DNA of 64,000 bases from Marsupella aquatica (GCA_973895155.1 OZ316891.1:2852001-2916000), one strand, 5' to 3'; shown: positions 1 through 11,089, numbered from the stretch's first letter. A program made the numbers and translations. The notes: a model not told the origin generated them from the letters alone.

Positions 1-675
1 CACGAGACCCACCCAGACATGGATGCAGATGTTTACCTACTGTCTAATGCCCCTAGCCTGAAAGTGAAGACTTACAAACGGATGAGAGCATATGGGAATC
101 ACTTCCGAGTGAAGGATGGTGACAGTGCCTACAGGGTGACGAATGACTGCGGGCTCATCACTGTATTTGAGCAACAGAGCCACAATCACAACAGGGCCTG
201 GATGGAGATGGGATATGTGGGAGAATTAGTTGACATATGGGCTCTGGACTATGGGGCGGTGTCCAGTCCTGTGATTCTTATGAAAGGTTCATGGGTGCGG
301 CAGGATTGGCTTGCTAACAGGGCTACCATGAAGAGAGACAACGACGGTTTCTTGCTGGCCAATTTCAGAGGGAAATTGCCCGAATGGTCTGAGCCATTTG
401 TGTTTCCTAGTCAGGTGGAGCAAGCTTTCTTCCTGGATGTGGAAGACTCCCCAGGTTGGCGTGTAGTGTGTCATAAACAGGCCAGGCAACGCCGGATGGA
501 AGGATCAAACCTTGAGTTTCATTTACACTCTCATAGTGCCTTTGATCGTCGGCGTTCAGACCAAGTGCCTGTAGTTCATGATAGCGGGGACTTCATTCCT
601 GTGACAAGGGTAGATGCATTTGCTGAAGGAGGCGAATTCAGAGATGCAGATGCCAACAGTGTGCCTGTGCCATGA
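1..675 (+). CDS. CACTA TnpD (tnp2-type transposase), C-terminal DUF4216 exon, partial
   Basis: This is the last exon of the CACTA transposase gene, open from the first base of the window to a TGA at 673-675. It carries the DUF4216 region found at the C-terminus of plant tnp2/TnpD proteins, with the blocks YKRMRAYGNHFRV, CGLITVFEQ, MGYVGELVDIW, VILMKGSWV and PEWSEPFVFPSQVEQAFF. The copy in CACTA-2 (27262-28021) aligns along its whole length. The catalytic Transposase_21 part lies left of the window. TnpD proteins act with TnpA on CACTA termini in excision; DUF4216 has no assigned activity. No frame disruption is visible in this portion. The first ATG at 19 is probably internal, because coding similarity extends upstream of it. 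Confidence 0.85.
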   Translation, partial: HETHPDMDADVYLLSNAPSLKVKTYKRMRAYGNHFRVKDGDSAYRVTNDCGLITVFEQQSHNHNRAWMEMGYVGELVDIWALDYGAVSSPVILMKGSWVRQDWLANRATMKRDNDGFLLANFRGKLPEWSEPFVFPSQVEQAFFLDVEDSPGWRVVCHKQARQRRMEGSNLEFHLHSHSAFDRRRSDQVPVVHDSGDFIPVTRVDAFAEGGEFRDADANSVPVP

Positions 676-1036
676 GTAATGTAAATTGTTTGCATAGACA
701 TTAGTGAGGGGAAGGATGTGTAATAAAGTAATTCTGAAGCAACACAGATGTATGGATGGATGCCTGGTGATTGTGGTTGCATTGTGTTATACGGGGTGAC
801 CATAGATGACATGTTTTTGTGGTCCAGTAGGATGGAACAGAGTGACACAGAGATGTGTGAGTATGAAAGGAAAGCTATGGAACAACGAGCATACGTGAAA
901 GCCAAAATCGCAGAACTGGATCTGGAAAAGGATGTGGCTGAATTGTAAGGGAACGATTCTCAACTACACCCCTCCGCTGAGTTTGTGTGACATGAATAGT
1001 TCAATGTGGCACTGAAATTGTGACTGTATTCTCATA
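676..1036. other. Intergenic spacer between TnpD and TnpA-like genes
   Basis: A short open frame at 748-948 has no recognisable similarity and no counterpart in CACTA-2. The spacer probably holds the TnpD 3' end and the promoter or first exon of the TnpA-like gene; a gtaataaagtaat stretch near 719 could be a polyadenylation signal. Confidence 0.4.
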
Positions 1037-4000
1037 TTGGAATGTCGCAGAGCCACAACATTTTCAAAGAAACAAAAGGAGTACGCAAGAAGGGTGACCA
1101 GCACTATCTCTGGGCCTGTGCGTCGGAGTGACAGGTTGAGCAAGAAGGTCGTACCTACAATGGCAGAATGTGGAGATGACATTGATGCTGCACAGGTGGG
1201 TGCAGACACTAGACAAGAAGATGCAGATGATGAGTATTTTCCAGAGGAAATGGATGAGGATGGGGGTTATGAAGATGAATACATTGCAGAGCAGCCCCAA
1301 AAGAAACATGTAAGTAGTTTTCCCAACAAGGTTTTGAGTTAAAAACTCTTGTTTAGAGGTTTCATATGTTCAGTACTACACATATGTACCTTGCTTAGTT
1401 CCTGACATTGTAGTTGGTGATGTGATGCAGCGTCCTGCCAGTTCTGTTTTGCCTTCGAAGCCTGTGCATGCACCATACCAGCAGGGGGGGCTGACCTCTG
1501 ATCAAGGTTGGCGAGGTGGTAGTAGTGGTAGATCCCAGGCTGGTGCCCAATACTATGGCAGGGGGCAAGCTCTAGGTTATGCCCGTGGTAGAGGCAGAGC
1601 AGGTCCAAACCCACAATCTCGTGGGTATGGACGTCCACCTCAACCGTGGGGATGTGAGTATATATCTATATGCCAGTTCTTTGTGAAGGCATGGCACTCC
1701 TGAATTTCAGACTGCATATCAATTTTTGACATTGTTTGGGATGTATTGGATTCAGACAACATGAAATTCTGTCCACCTGCCATTGCATGCAGATTCTGCC
1801 CAACCTGATTGGGCAAATGCTAGTAATGATCAGTTCCAATGTCCACAAGGACAGACATGGGTTGAACCAGGTTGGGAGGATGGTGGTGGGTCGTGGAATG
1901 AACAAGGTTGGGAAGGTGGTGAAGGTAATTGGCAGGGATATCAAAATACAGTACCTACAAACGCTGGAAGAGGAGCAGGTAATGTCTGATCTTGTCAGCA
2001 ATGGAAGAACTCATTATATGTGGAGTCCATTCACGTGGGGGGGACTCTGCACATGTATAATGATAGAAAATGTATGTGTGCAGGTTGGACAGTTGAACCA
2101 TCGACTCAAGTATTCACTAATGCCCCTATGCAGATGCAGCACGGAAGGGGGACAGGTATGTCGGTGAATGTTCAGTTGTTTTCCTACAGTTTGTACTTAG
2201 TTTTCAGTACATATGTTTGCACACACATACCTAGAAAGTGACATCATCCGGCCCCTGTACTAGGCTGGACAGGTGGTCCAGGGTCGCAACAATTTTAGAG
2301 TGCAGTCCCTGCACAGGCATCTACAGGCAGAGCTACAGGTATGTATGTTTGAAGAATTTTTCTTGAAGTGAAGCATTGAATGTTGCCGTCATCCATTCTG
2401 CTATATGTAGTTCTCAAGCATGAATGGCATTGTATTTTCCCAGGTGGCTTCAGAACCCCAGGTAGGGTGAATGAAGGGGTGGCCAATACAACGCCCAGTA
2501 CTACCGAGAGCAGTGCACGAGGGGAGGTGACAAAGAAAGGGAACGTAAAGTTGAATGAGAGACAATGGGTGGATGCTGAGTGTCCTCGCAAGAACCGATG
2601 GCATGCTGATTTGAAAGCTGAAGTATTGCGTTGGTTAGATGTGAGTGTTATTAATTTTAAAAAACAGCATCCAAAAGATTGGAAGACTGTATGTGAAAAT
2701 GTTGCTGCCAAATGGAATTATGTGGGCAGTGATGATGGCGTGGACATAGGTTGCCTAGAGAGTACAGCAGGTAAAATTATCAAGCAAGAGAGGTGGAGAA
2801 TGCATAAGGCTTGGAAGGAAGGTGGGGAGAAGCCAGATATGCCTCCACCAGCCAGTTGTGATGATAAAGTGTGGGCAAGGTTAGTAGCTTATTTTGTAAC
2901 AGATGCTTCAAAAAAGAAGAGTTCACAGATGACCGAGGCCAGGTTGAGTGTTCAGAACCCTAATCTGACAGGAAGGACCGGCACTGCACCGACAGCTAAA
3001 CGTTTGGTAAGAATGAATGGCCTAGCTATGTAATTTATGCTACACTATGTACTATTTTTTAGTGTAAACCCATACATGTAAACTTTGTTTTTTAGTGTAC
3101 GTTCCCTGAATATTGATCGATAACTTGTGTTTGCCATGCATGTGCAGAAAGCCCAATTGGGGCAAAGCCCTTCAAAAGAAGAGTTGAGGGCTGAAATTGT
3201 GAACACCTGGGCTCAAGAGGGTGCATCTGAATCCTCCAAGCATGTAAGTTATATGAGTTCTGATTGGTAATTGAATGACCTGCGTTGAATTTCAGGTGTA
3301 CACTGTATATAACATTGATTGTGCATATATTGCCCAACATTTCATATGGAGTGATTGAACCTATACCCCTGTGTCATGTAGGGAGGTGGATCTTCACTTA
3401 CAGAGATAAGTGGTCGTTTGAAGGCTGTCGAAACATGTCTTCCAGAGATCAATGAACGTTTGAATTCATTGACTGACTTGTTCCATGTGAACTTCAAGAC
3501 ATTAATGGAAGCTGTTGTGTCGGTGAGAGATAAAATTGATTCCAATTCTGCAGGAGTTCCACCATCACCACTTGAGGTGGCAAAGTTGATGCACTCTTCT
3601 GGCATGCCAACGACATGTAGGCTTGAAGGTAAGGCCTTTACAACTGTGTGGGATATGATTATTAAATGTATAGTTTGAATTGACATTGTTTGTTGAATGT
3701 GTTATTTTCAGTAACATATATTGTGGTTGTTGTGTCCATAGAGAATAAGACAGGTGCTACAGAGAAGAAGTATGAGAACCTGGCAAATACTCGCTGTAAT
3801 TTAGAGGCAACAAAGTTGCAGTCTGTACAAGCAACTTGTTTGACAGAGGGCAGTCAACCATGTTTGGATGAGGATGACATTGGCAAGGGAGTGGATGATA
3901 TCAATGTTGGGGCAAATGAGGATATCAGCAAGCATGACAATGATACCATTGAGCCAGATTCATGCTATGTAGATCTTGACTCCATTGCAGAGATAAATGA

Positions 4001-4538
4001 TTTGCAGAATGTATCATTCTCAATGACAGGTGTGCCTCTTGTTGAGATAAATCCAACCAAAGAGCTAGTTGGTATGACACTCCCAGGTGATGAACCTGCT
4101 ACTGTGACAGTCCTAACAGAGGAACCTACTGAGCCTAGCTTCACTACTGTGAAGAGAGGAAGCATGCGCACACGAAGCAAGTCTGCTGGTGGGAGCAGAG
4201 TCACGTCAAAGGTTTCATACAAACCTCCAAGAACAGTGCTGGCAGAAAGATCTAAGGTGGAAGTGGGGAAAGCACCTAATGCTGAGGGACAAAGTGGCTT
4301 GTTAGTTGTTGATGAGAGTGGAACACGAGTAGGATTTGCCAGAGTGCAGGTTGGTTCCACAACGTTCCATGGCAAGAGGATTCCCCCAGGTTATTCAGTA
4401 GTGTTAGTCACATTACTAGTGAAACCTAAAGCTGTCCTTCCCATTCCAAACACAAATGATGATCCTCCTCAAAAGACACTTGGAGATGCTGCAGGTTCTT
4501 TGGTATTATGGCCAAGCAAGTTCATAGAGGATCCATAA
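1037..4538 (+). CDS. CACTA TnpA-like protein, nine recognisable exons (Transposase_24/Ptta and DUF8039-like domains)
   Basis: GT-AG boundaries and comparison with CACTA-2 give exons near 1037-1309, 1431-1652, 1793-1978, 2084-2155, 2264-2338, 2444-3006, 3148-3243, 3382-3628 and 3742-4538; the true first exon start is unclear. The protein begins with a basic then strongly acidic segment, followed by Gly/Trp/Gln-rich exons. The exon at 2444-3006 carries a Ptta/En-Spm (Transposase_24-like) domain with KNRWHADLKAEVLRWLDVS and IIKQERWRM. Next is a short helical exon, and the last exon ends in a DUF8039-like module (FHGKRIPPGYSVVLV ... LGDAAGSLVLWP). TnpA-type proteins bind CACTA subterminal repeats; here that role is inferred from position and domains. 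The small fifth exon reads through a stop in the expected frame, so that exon may be skipped or damaged. Confidence 0.7.
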
Positions 4539-5040
4539 CAATGTCATGCCATTATTTGTTTGTAGTGTGAGTCATGTTATGTAGATTTTAGATGTCAAGA
4601 AGCAGTACAAGAATCATGTCCTCTTGGAGATTCATAGTATCATGCATGTGCTTTCAGTTATCTCATCCTACAGTCATCAATTATGAGTTCCTGTTTTGTC
4701 TAAATTACATTGATCACATTGTAAACTATTCCATTGGAATTCAAATGATCTTCATTTTTTAGCAAGATTGTGATTGTGTTTAATTCTTATGAATGTTTTA
4801 TGTAGGATCTGCTTATATGATGCTTTGTTTCATGTGGATGTCATTCATGCTATGTTCATTTCTTGTATTCAATGTGTTATATTTCTAAAGTTAGAACATC
4901 AGGTTTCTATGTATTGTAATGTCGAGTGCTCTCTCTTCTTATGAACTGTCCCTCTGTGTTCATTAGTCATGGTTATAACTTGCATGTGAACCTTATTAGT
5001 TATAAACATGAGTATATAGAGTCCCAAATGGTTCTGTTGT
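4539..5040. other. 3' flank of TnpA-like gene, no gene
   Basis: AT-rich sequence following the TnpA-like stop codon. I see only 3'-UTR-like sequence here, with no open frame of note and no clear repeat. Confidence 0.5.
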
Positions 5041-5393
5041 GTGACGCGGGCCAGGGTCTCCATTGGTCTCTCCTGTGACACTAAATAGTCACACGCTAGT
5101 CGTTGTTGAATGCGGGTAAGTCATGTATGTGACTTACGATGTGACTCGCTGAAGTCATATTGCAGTCACGTCGAAACAAGGCTAGACTCCACAATAAAGT
5201 CACAGATCAGTCACAAATGGGTATCAAGCAAGTTGCAAAGCCCAGTATCAATAGTGACTTCCATTTTTTGGTCTCAACTTTTGCAACTCCAAGGGTCACA
5301 GCGTGGGTCAAGTCACGTTGAGTCACAATGAAGTCACATGAGCCAAAATGAGTCATATATTGCGGTCTCAGTTCACCTCGGATTCTTCTAGTG
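5041..5393. repeat. CACTA-1 right subterminal repeats and terminal inverted repeat
   Basis: The motif agtcac, with variants agtcat and gtgact, occurs many times in both orientations in about 300 bp just inside the terminus, for example agtcacacgc, aagtcatgta, cagtcacg, aagtcacag and aagtcacatg. Dense short motifs in both orientations next to the TIR are typical of CACTA subterminal regions, where TnpA binds. The terminus itself is at about 5371-5393. Confidence 0.75.
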
Positions 5394-5886
5394 CTCGTAG
5401 GGGTCTGCAACTGAGGGTCAATCGTATGGAGGTGGCAATACAAAAACCACCTATCAACCCCGTGTGCAGAGTGGGAATAAATTTGGCGGTCACATGCATA
5501 CCCTTCTACCTCAAGGGCTAGTAAACACTCATGGTGCCAGGCTGTGGGACATCTGGGACAATGGACCATGTCTATCCAGTAGTCATCATCAGGCTCCCCA
5601 CAAGCAGGACAAATATGTAGTGGGCAAAGGGAGTTATCATGGGGCAGCCATGTCAAACAAAAAAAACGAACACAAAACCTGTCAGGACATTTCCACAGCT
5701 CTGGTTGATCCCCCCCAACAGTGCCATTTGTGCCACATTGAGCACACGTGCTGATATTAGTGGCACAATCAAAGCAAGTCCAAGCACCCCGATCGTCCCC
5801 CCGGACCCCAGGGCATGCATTTTGTGGTGCATAAGTGGACCAGGAATTGACATGGAATTGTCTCAGACAGGGACATAAAATCCAAT
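5394..5886 (-). pseudogene. EDM2-like PHD-finger gene fragment, truncated at both ends
   Basis: Read on the minus strand from about 5886 to 5394, one frame gives CPCLRQFHVN, ACPG, GAWTCFDC, CAQCG, KCPDRFCVRFFC, CPLHICPACG, DMVHCPRCPTAWHHEC, EGYACDRQIY, SHSAHGVDRW and HTIDPQLQTPT. Each block aligns in order with the EDM2-like PHD gene at 21157-21837. The first zinc-finger Cys pair is missing at the 5' end. The 3' end stops exactly where CACTA-1 begins, just before the position of the conserved RDH in the intact copy, so CACTA-1 appears to have landed in this gene. The frame then runs on into the CACTA-1 terminus, which is fortuitous. EDM2 in Arabidopsis is a chromatin regulator acting on heterochromatin and intronic TEs; whether this fragment was ever functional is unknown. 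Confidence 0.75.
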
Positions 5887-5982
5887 CAAATATCCCAAAT
5901 AACCCCTAGCCTATCAACCCAACCCAGCCTTAACATCCTATCCACCACATCCTGTAAATTGGTTTGTCTTGTCACACAGACC

Positions 5983-7490
5983 GAGAGAGAGCAAGGAGAG
6001 AATTTAGCAAGGAGAAAATTCTGCTCAGTGTTGAAGTAGTCCAACCGAAGCTGGTATAGACGTGCCACAAGACCCAGGACTCTAAGATTGGACACTCGAT
6101 TGCTAATCCTAAAAGATTGTGTAGAATAAAAGTGGACAATTGTTGGGCTAGCATTTTCATAGTTGAATAAAGGAATTCACAAGTCAGAGAACCCAGTACT
6201 TCCGCACAACACTTCCGCACACTAGAATACTAGTGTATGACATTAGAGCAATTGAAGCTCCACAGTCGAGGCAGAATGAAAGTGCCGACACTATACTATG
6301 ATCCAGTCTACACTTCCATAGTGAAATCCTGGCTCGACCCTGGCCCCGACCTGAGATTGCTATAGTGATGGGCATGCATAAGAGAGGGAGAGATTTCTGT
6401 ACATACTTGAGTATTGAGAGAGAGAGAATTCTGCAGCAAAGAAGATGATGGTGAGCAAAGACAAACAAACAGAGTACTGACAAAGTGGAGAGAGACACAC
6501 GGACGGAGAGAGAGCAAGGAGAGAATTAAGCAAGGAGAAAATTCTGCTCAGTGTTGAAGTAGTCAAACCAAAGCTGGTACAGACGTGCGAGAAGACCCAG
6601 GACTCTAAGATTGGACACTCGATTGCTAATCCTGAAAGATTGTGTGGAATAAAAGTGGACAATTGTTGGGCTAGCATTTTCACAGTTGAATAAAGGAATT
6701 CACAAGTCAAAGAACCCAGTAGAACTTAGTTGTAGAGTAGCATATTGAAGCAAACATGCGAGTCTACGAGCAGCAAATTAAAATATTGGCAATGGCAACA
6801 CAAACGCCCGACCCTGAGACCACCAGTGAAGACAAAGCAATGACAATGCAGAGGGCTCTGAGTGATTGCAGACCTCAGGAGTTGAGAAACCCTGGAATGA
6901 TTTCTTTGTGCCTAGCTTGGCAAAAGAGAAAGCTCTCGAACGGGTGGAAAATTGATCTGTAAGTGCCACAGACAGAGTGTGGCTCATCAATTCTGTGGCT
7001 CATCCGTTGTCCATGGAGGAGTACATTATAGAGTATCACATTTGACTAATGTCCTATACATGGAATACAGGACCGTTGAGTTGAAATCGCAGCTCAGCAA
7101 AGGCAAAGAAAAACCCCCCGCACCCCACCTTAGTTCTGCACAACACTTCCGCACACTAGAATACTAGTGTATAAGGATGGTGGGGATTCAAGCTTCACAG
7201 CCAAAGTAGAATAAAAGTGCCGACAATATACTTTGATCTACATTTCCATAGTGAAATCCAAGTTTGACCCCGGCCCCGACCTCAGATTGCTATAGTGATG
7301 GGCGTGCATAAGAGAGGGAGAGATTTTGTACGTGCTTGAGATTTTGTCTGCAGGAGAGAGGACAATGAAGAGCGGAGACGATGGACGAGCGAGACCGAGA
7401 GAGAGGGCGAGAGAGAGCGAGGAGAGAATTGAGCAAGAGAGGAAACCCTGTAGAACTCAGGGAACCCAGTAGAACTTAGCCCTACCGTAG
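5983..7490 (+). repeat. LTR-like direct repeats (three diverged copies)
   Basis: A 216-bp segment at 5983-6198 recurs at 6505-6721 (gcaaggagag ... gaacccagta) with about 90% or better identity by eye. A second segment starting gcacaacacttccgcacact at 6203 recurs at 7137-7346. Together they define a unit of about 520 bp, complete once (6203-6721), with only its tail present before it and a partly deleted copy after it. The second and third copies are both followed by gaactta...gtagcata, suggesting LTR plus the start of an internal region. aataaag in the tail could be a polyadenylation signal. No target duplication or primer-binding site was found. Confidence 0.55.
6756..7062 (+). pseudogene. 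Possible degenerate gag-like frame
   Basis: The stretch following an LTR-like repeat begins with an ATG frame of 68 codons. It then continues with coding character in another frame (for example RVWLINSVAHPLSMEEYIIEY), interrupted by stops. Its position after the repeat suggests a retroelement gag remnant. I could not match it to a named family, so this call is weak. Confidence 0.25.
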
Positions 7491-8294
7491 CATATCAAAG
7501 AGAAAGAAAGCAAGGCAATAGCAGCAATCAGACCCTACCGAGAGACGGAGATGACCAGCACCGCAGCTCAACTTTGTAGAGGTGTTGGAGACTACGATGA
7601 CCACAGCTTAACACGAGCTTTGCCAAAGTCAACAAAGTAGCAACCCGCTCCTCCTGCTAAGCCGCGCTGCACCCTAGCTGATTCACAAAGACTACGGCAC
7701 CTTAGCTTCACGGATTGAGGTGGATTCAACAGCCATAGCGCAACGTGATAGACCTCAACTCCAATGCTACACAAGGCTTCGCGCAAGGCAAAGAGTAAGT
7801 CTAGGGCGCATTTGCGCATTGTCACTTTCTACAGGGAGCAAGCATTGTGATAGCAGACATGCAAAGCTCCATTCCAATGCTGCGCATGGCAAAGTCAGAG
7901 GTAAGTACTTACAAAGCAGATGGCGGAAGACGGACCCCCACACCACAAACTTATGCTCCGACCCTAAAATAACTGACCGCAATGCCCCCGCAATGCCTTC
8001 GGGGAGCACTCGCTCTCGCACTTAGCACTCGACTGAAAATCGCTGCCGTTGCGCTTCAAGTGTGGTCGTAAACACTTCCGCCTTCCTAAAAGCTCTAGTA
8101 AGAGTGGTAGCGAGAAGAAATCCCGACACACTCCTCATTTGCTCCTCCTCCCTCCTTGATCAATCGACTATCAACTATCGATAGTCACCTCATTCGCTCC
8201 TCCTCCCCTCCCCTCCCCTCGCTAAACCCTCTCTGCGGACGAAGACCTTAAACTTTCGCTCCCGCGCACAAGGGTGGAGAGTACTAATGTACTC
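7491..8294. other. Gene-free stretch
   Basis: Mixed-composition sequence with no recognisable coding region; the short open frames on both strands overlap each other and show no family motif. A short cccctcccctcccctc run occurs near 8204-8220. Confidence 0.4.
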
Positions 8295-8451
8295 AGCCAG
8301 TGACATGTAAGGGAGCCAGTTACATGCAAGGGGCTCATATAAAGGAGCCAATGACATGTAAGGGGCTGATGTAAAGGAGCCAATGACATGTAAGGGAGCC
8401 AGTGACATGCAAGGGGCTCATGTAAAGGAGCCAGTGACATGTAAGGGGCTC
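8295..8451. repeat. Minisatellite, aaggagccagtgacatgtaa-type units
   Basis: Units built from ggagccaRtgacatgtaa and ggggctcatgtaaa alternate in tandem about seven times with small changes. On the minus strand this yields a repetitive Met-Ser-Leu-Ala-Pro-Leu reading that is a by-product of the repeat, not a gene. Confidence 0.85.
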
Positions 8452-8639
8452 ACCTAATACCTCTACTATTTGAGACTTTCTCACATTAAAAGCTTGAATG
8501 TTTGGCAATTGGTGATTAGCACTCACTCACATAAGTACTTAGCACTAAGACATTTGGCTTGGATAGTGGACCTGCCATTTTCCTTATGAAGGAGTCGCAA
8601 CAAATGAGTGGATAGTTTGTAGAAGTGATACTTAAGATA

Positions 8640-8727
8640 TATGTAGTGATAACTCCCTAAACTTCCATAACCTTGTCACATTAGTCAATAGTGGTTTGGT
8701 CAAAAATAGGGGGTACTTCTACTAGTG
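8640..8727. mobile_element. CACTA-type terminus (third element), right end at 8727
   Basis: The sequence ends ...gggggtacttctactagtg at 8727. Its reverse complement begins CACTAGTAGAAGTACCCC and continues with tatttttgacc, which resembles the CACTA-2 terminus (CACTAGTAGAAACCGGGG ... tatttagacc). It sits inside a copia gag frame that resumes at 8728. The partner terminus was not found, so element length is unknown. Confidence 0.55.
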
Positions 8728-9515
8728 CATGATTCACATTCAAGGTAGCACCAGATGATGATGCTATCTAGGCTTGACCCATTTCTTTTATGCATCATCT
8801 GACAGCAAAGAACTTACCACCTCATCGTATGAAATAGACTTCAGGTCTCTACACAAGAGAACTTGCTTCAAACCCTGATAAGATGGGGGTAAGGATTTGA
8901 GAAGAAGCAAGGCCTTGTCCTCTTCTTCAACGCCCTTACCGAGATTAGATAAATCAATAGCTAGGCTGTCAAATTCATCCAAGTGACCGTGGAGCTTGTT
9001 CCTCTTTTGAGCCTAAGGCTCATCGAGAGAGACCTCTTGTACAATCGATCTGATGCATCTGACTTCTCCCTTAGGGCTTTGAATAGAGATGCACAATCCG
9101 CGTAGTTATCCAACTTCTTGATGATATATATGCGGCTTTAGATAAAGCATCATCCAATTCACTACAATTACTTATTCTTGCCTCCACCTCTTGAGTGGAA
9201 TCTCCTCCTCATCATCGTATACATCTCTCGTGTAGAGAGAAGATGATCTAGGCCCATAGCGCAAAGAACTTCTTTCACTTGCTTCTCCCAGAGCAAGTAG
9301 TCCGTACGCCCATCATACTTTTCCACCTCAAACTTGACACCTCCAAACTTGGATGTCATTTGTTTGTCCTTCACAATCCCCTCTACTTGTTGCATCGGTG
9401 ATCATACTGGTGTCACGTGCGCTTACTTCTACTCCTCTCTCTCCTCCTCAAACCGTTGTGATGATCCTCGTGCTTCACGATCCACTTCTTCAAAAATCTC
9501 ATCTGAATCACTCAT
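8728..9515 (-). pseudogene. Ty1/copia gag, broken N-terminal part (copia-1)
   Basis: On the minus strand an ATG at 9515 begins MSDSDEIFEEVDREA. After frame breaks the sequence gives SKFGGVKFEVEKYDGRTDYLLWEKQVKEVL (positions 9395-9250) and, further on, MDEFDSLAIDLSNLGKGVEEEDKALLLLKSLPPSYQGLKQVLL (8982-8850). These are the N-terminal and UBN2-type capsid segments of plant copia Gag. Several stops and frameshifts are present. The frame is cut at 8727 by a CACTA terminus, and the rest of gag-pol is not seen to its left. It is closely related to the gag of the copia-2 element (46879-49464) and to the zinc-knuckle piece at 14235-14567. Confidence 0.75.
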
Positions 9516-9990
9516 GTGAGAATGCAAGAAAAAATGACGTTTTTTCAACTTTAAAAAAAAACTCAAAAATTATCACCATCGCGTAGCCCACAAGCCTAGC
9601 CCAATGCTGAAAACCAAAATCAAAACAGAACTCCGACGTAAAACTTATTCACTTTTTGGTCGGGGTGGGTAAAACTTAAAATTCTCCCCCGTTTTGACCA
9701 CCTCAGGGAATAACCAAAATATGAACGAGTACTCAACGTTGGAAACATAATTCAATTGGTGCACCGCATGGCCAACTCCGATGGCTACCTCCTTGCCAAA
9801 GATGAACAAAAAAGTTATCATTCGGAGGACGGAATCTTTGATGGACGGCCAAAAACACGCTCTCTGTTTTTGGGGGAATATTCTTGCATAGAGCAACAGG
9901 GCTCACAAGGGGCCGTTCCCTCTGTCCAAGTGGTTAAAGTAGAGGGCGGTAGGTCCCAAAATATGGCTACCAATAAAAAACTAGGGAAAA
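9516..9990 (-). other. Copia 5' leader segment upstream of broken gag
   Basis: This segment matches the copia-2 leader at about 49465-49920, including cgcgtagccca, cctcagggaataaccaaaat and ctcacaaggggYYgttcc. It is untranslated leader of the same retroelement family, minus strand. The rest of the leader, the primer-binding site and a correctly oriented LTR are missing. Confidence 0.6.
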
Positions 9991-10010
9991 CTACTCAAGG
10001 TCTAGGGTTA

Positions 10011-10323
10011 TGACATGTAACCATAGTTAGACTAACCATAGTCGGAGACGTGATTAGGTTAACTAGGATGCACCCTATATGCCAAGCGGTGTTTGCTTGG
10101 ATAAGTGGAACTTAGGCTCATTGTTATAGAGCCACTTGAGAGATGAGGAGAGCTTACACTGTGAAAACTTGGTATGGCGAACGGACTTAGAGTTCTGTAA
10201 AGCTCTCTTGTGTGTTCCCGTGGACGTAGCCTCGAAGAGGTGAATCACATATCTCTTGTGTCAACTACTTGCGCGTTGGATGTGTCATGTGCTTACCGTT
10301 GCCATCATCGTCTATGCTTAACA
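10011..10323 (+). repeat. Diverged copia LTR in opposite (plus) orientation
   Basis: The stretch from tgacatgtaaccatagttag to gtctatgcttaaca aligns, in plus orientation, with the reverse complement of the copia-2 LTRs. Shared blocks include ggaacttaggctcattgtta, agtaaagctct-like, gtggacgtag-like and gcgttggatg. It is clearly more diverged from both copia-2 LTRs than they are from each other, and is probably a solo LTR or inverted remnant. No target duplication is evident. Confidence 0.65.
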
Positions 10324-11089
10324 AATGCACAACAAAATTGATGTATACATGTTATTCAAATCAAAATACAAAATAATTGTATTCATTAAAACTGGAATTA
10401 TAAAGGATATAGGGAAATTTGGATATTTAAAAACATAGTTTTAGACATGAAAATTGTGAATTTGGAAGATGAAAAATGAAAATTCAAGCATCATTAAATG
10501 TAAATTTGTGGACAAAAAATGAAATTTTGGGGACAATAAAATATTAAATTGGATTATATTAGAAAACATTTGGGTGATAAAAGTGTTCATTTGGTTGGAA
10601 AATAGATAGAATCTAGTAATAACATATAAACTTGGATATCATTATCTTCAAAACATTTAGCTTGGGTAAGATATCTAACTAAGCAACAATGCAATGGAAT
10701 AACTATACTGTCTAGACAAAGTTAACTAGGATGATATCCAACCTACTAGAAGGAATGATATGGCATATTTTCAAGAATTAAAATGTACTAAGACAAATAA
10801 AATATTAATTATAAGAAAGTCCATTCAATAACTTTGAGAGATCATAGAGTACTAATTTGATTACAGTCTTGTTCTCTCACTTTAGTCAAATGCATGGAAA
10901 TCAACTCGACCCTCTTAATCACAAGTCATTGAGTGGAGACTTGTGGCCTACTCTATCAATCTACTCATCAATACCGTCTATGTAAATTTTGAGAGTTTAC
11001 AAAACATTCTTGGGAATTGTCAAACTTCTATCCATAATATTATGTTCTTTAGCACATGACTTAAACCCATACATTACAGAATTTGCAAA
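10324..11089. other. AT-rich gene-free stretch
   Basis: Strongly AT-rich sequence without open frames or clear repeats. It adjoins the end of the DUF7869-type pseudogene and may be its 3' flank. Confidence 0.5.

Larger units (their letters stand above)
1..5393 (+). mobile_element. CACTA-1: right part of a CACTA (En/Spm) DNA transposon
   Basis: The element runs in from outside the window and ends at 5393 with ...ttctagtg, which read on the other strand starts CACTAGAAGAATCCGAGG, a CACTA-type terminus resembling that of CACTA-2. It contains the C-terminal exon of the TnpD transposase, a complete-looking TnpA-like gene and a terminal block of short repeats. Gene order and domains match CACTA-2, but coding and terminal sequences are well diverged, so this is a different family member. 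The bases after the terminus are ctc; the matching 3-bp target duplication would lie left of the window. Confidence 0.8.

Noticed and set aside
6204-6240. cacactagaatactagtgta as a CACTA terminus near 6220
   Set aside because: It lacks the gaa/ccg-type continuation, recurs at 7153 inside the LTR-like repeat, and is a short local palindrome.
8190-8526. Minus-strand Met-Ser-Leu-Ala-Pro-Leu repetitive protein
   Set aside because: It is translation of the 8295-8451 minisatellite in several frames, not a gene.
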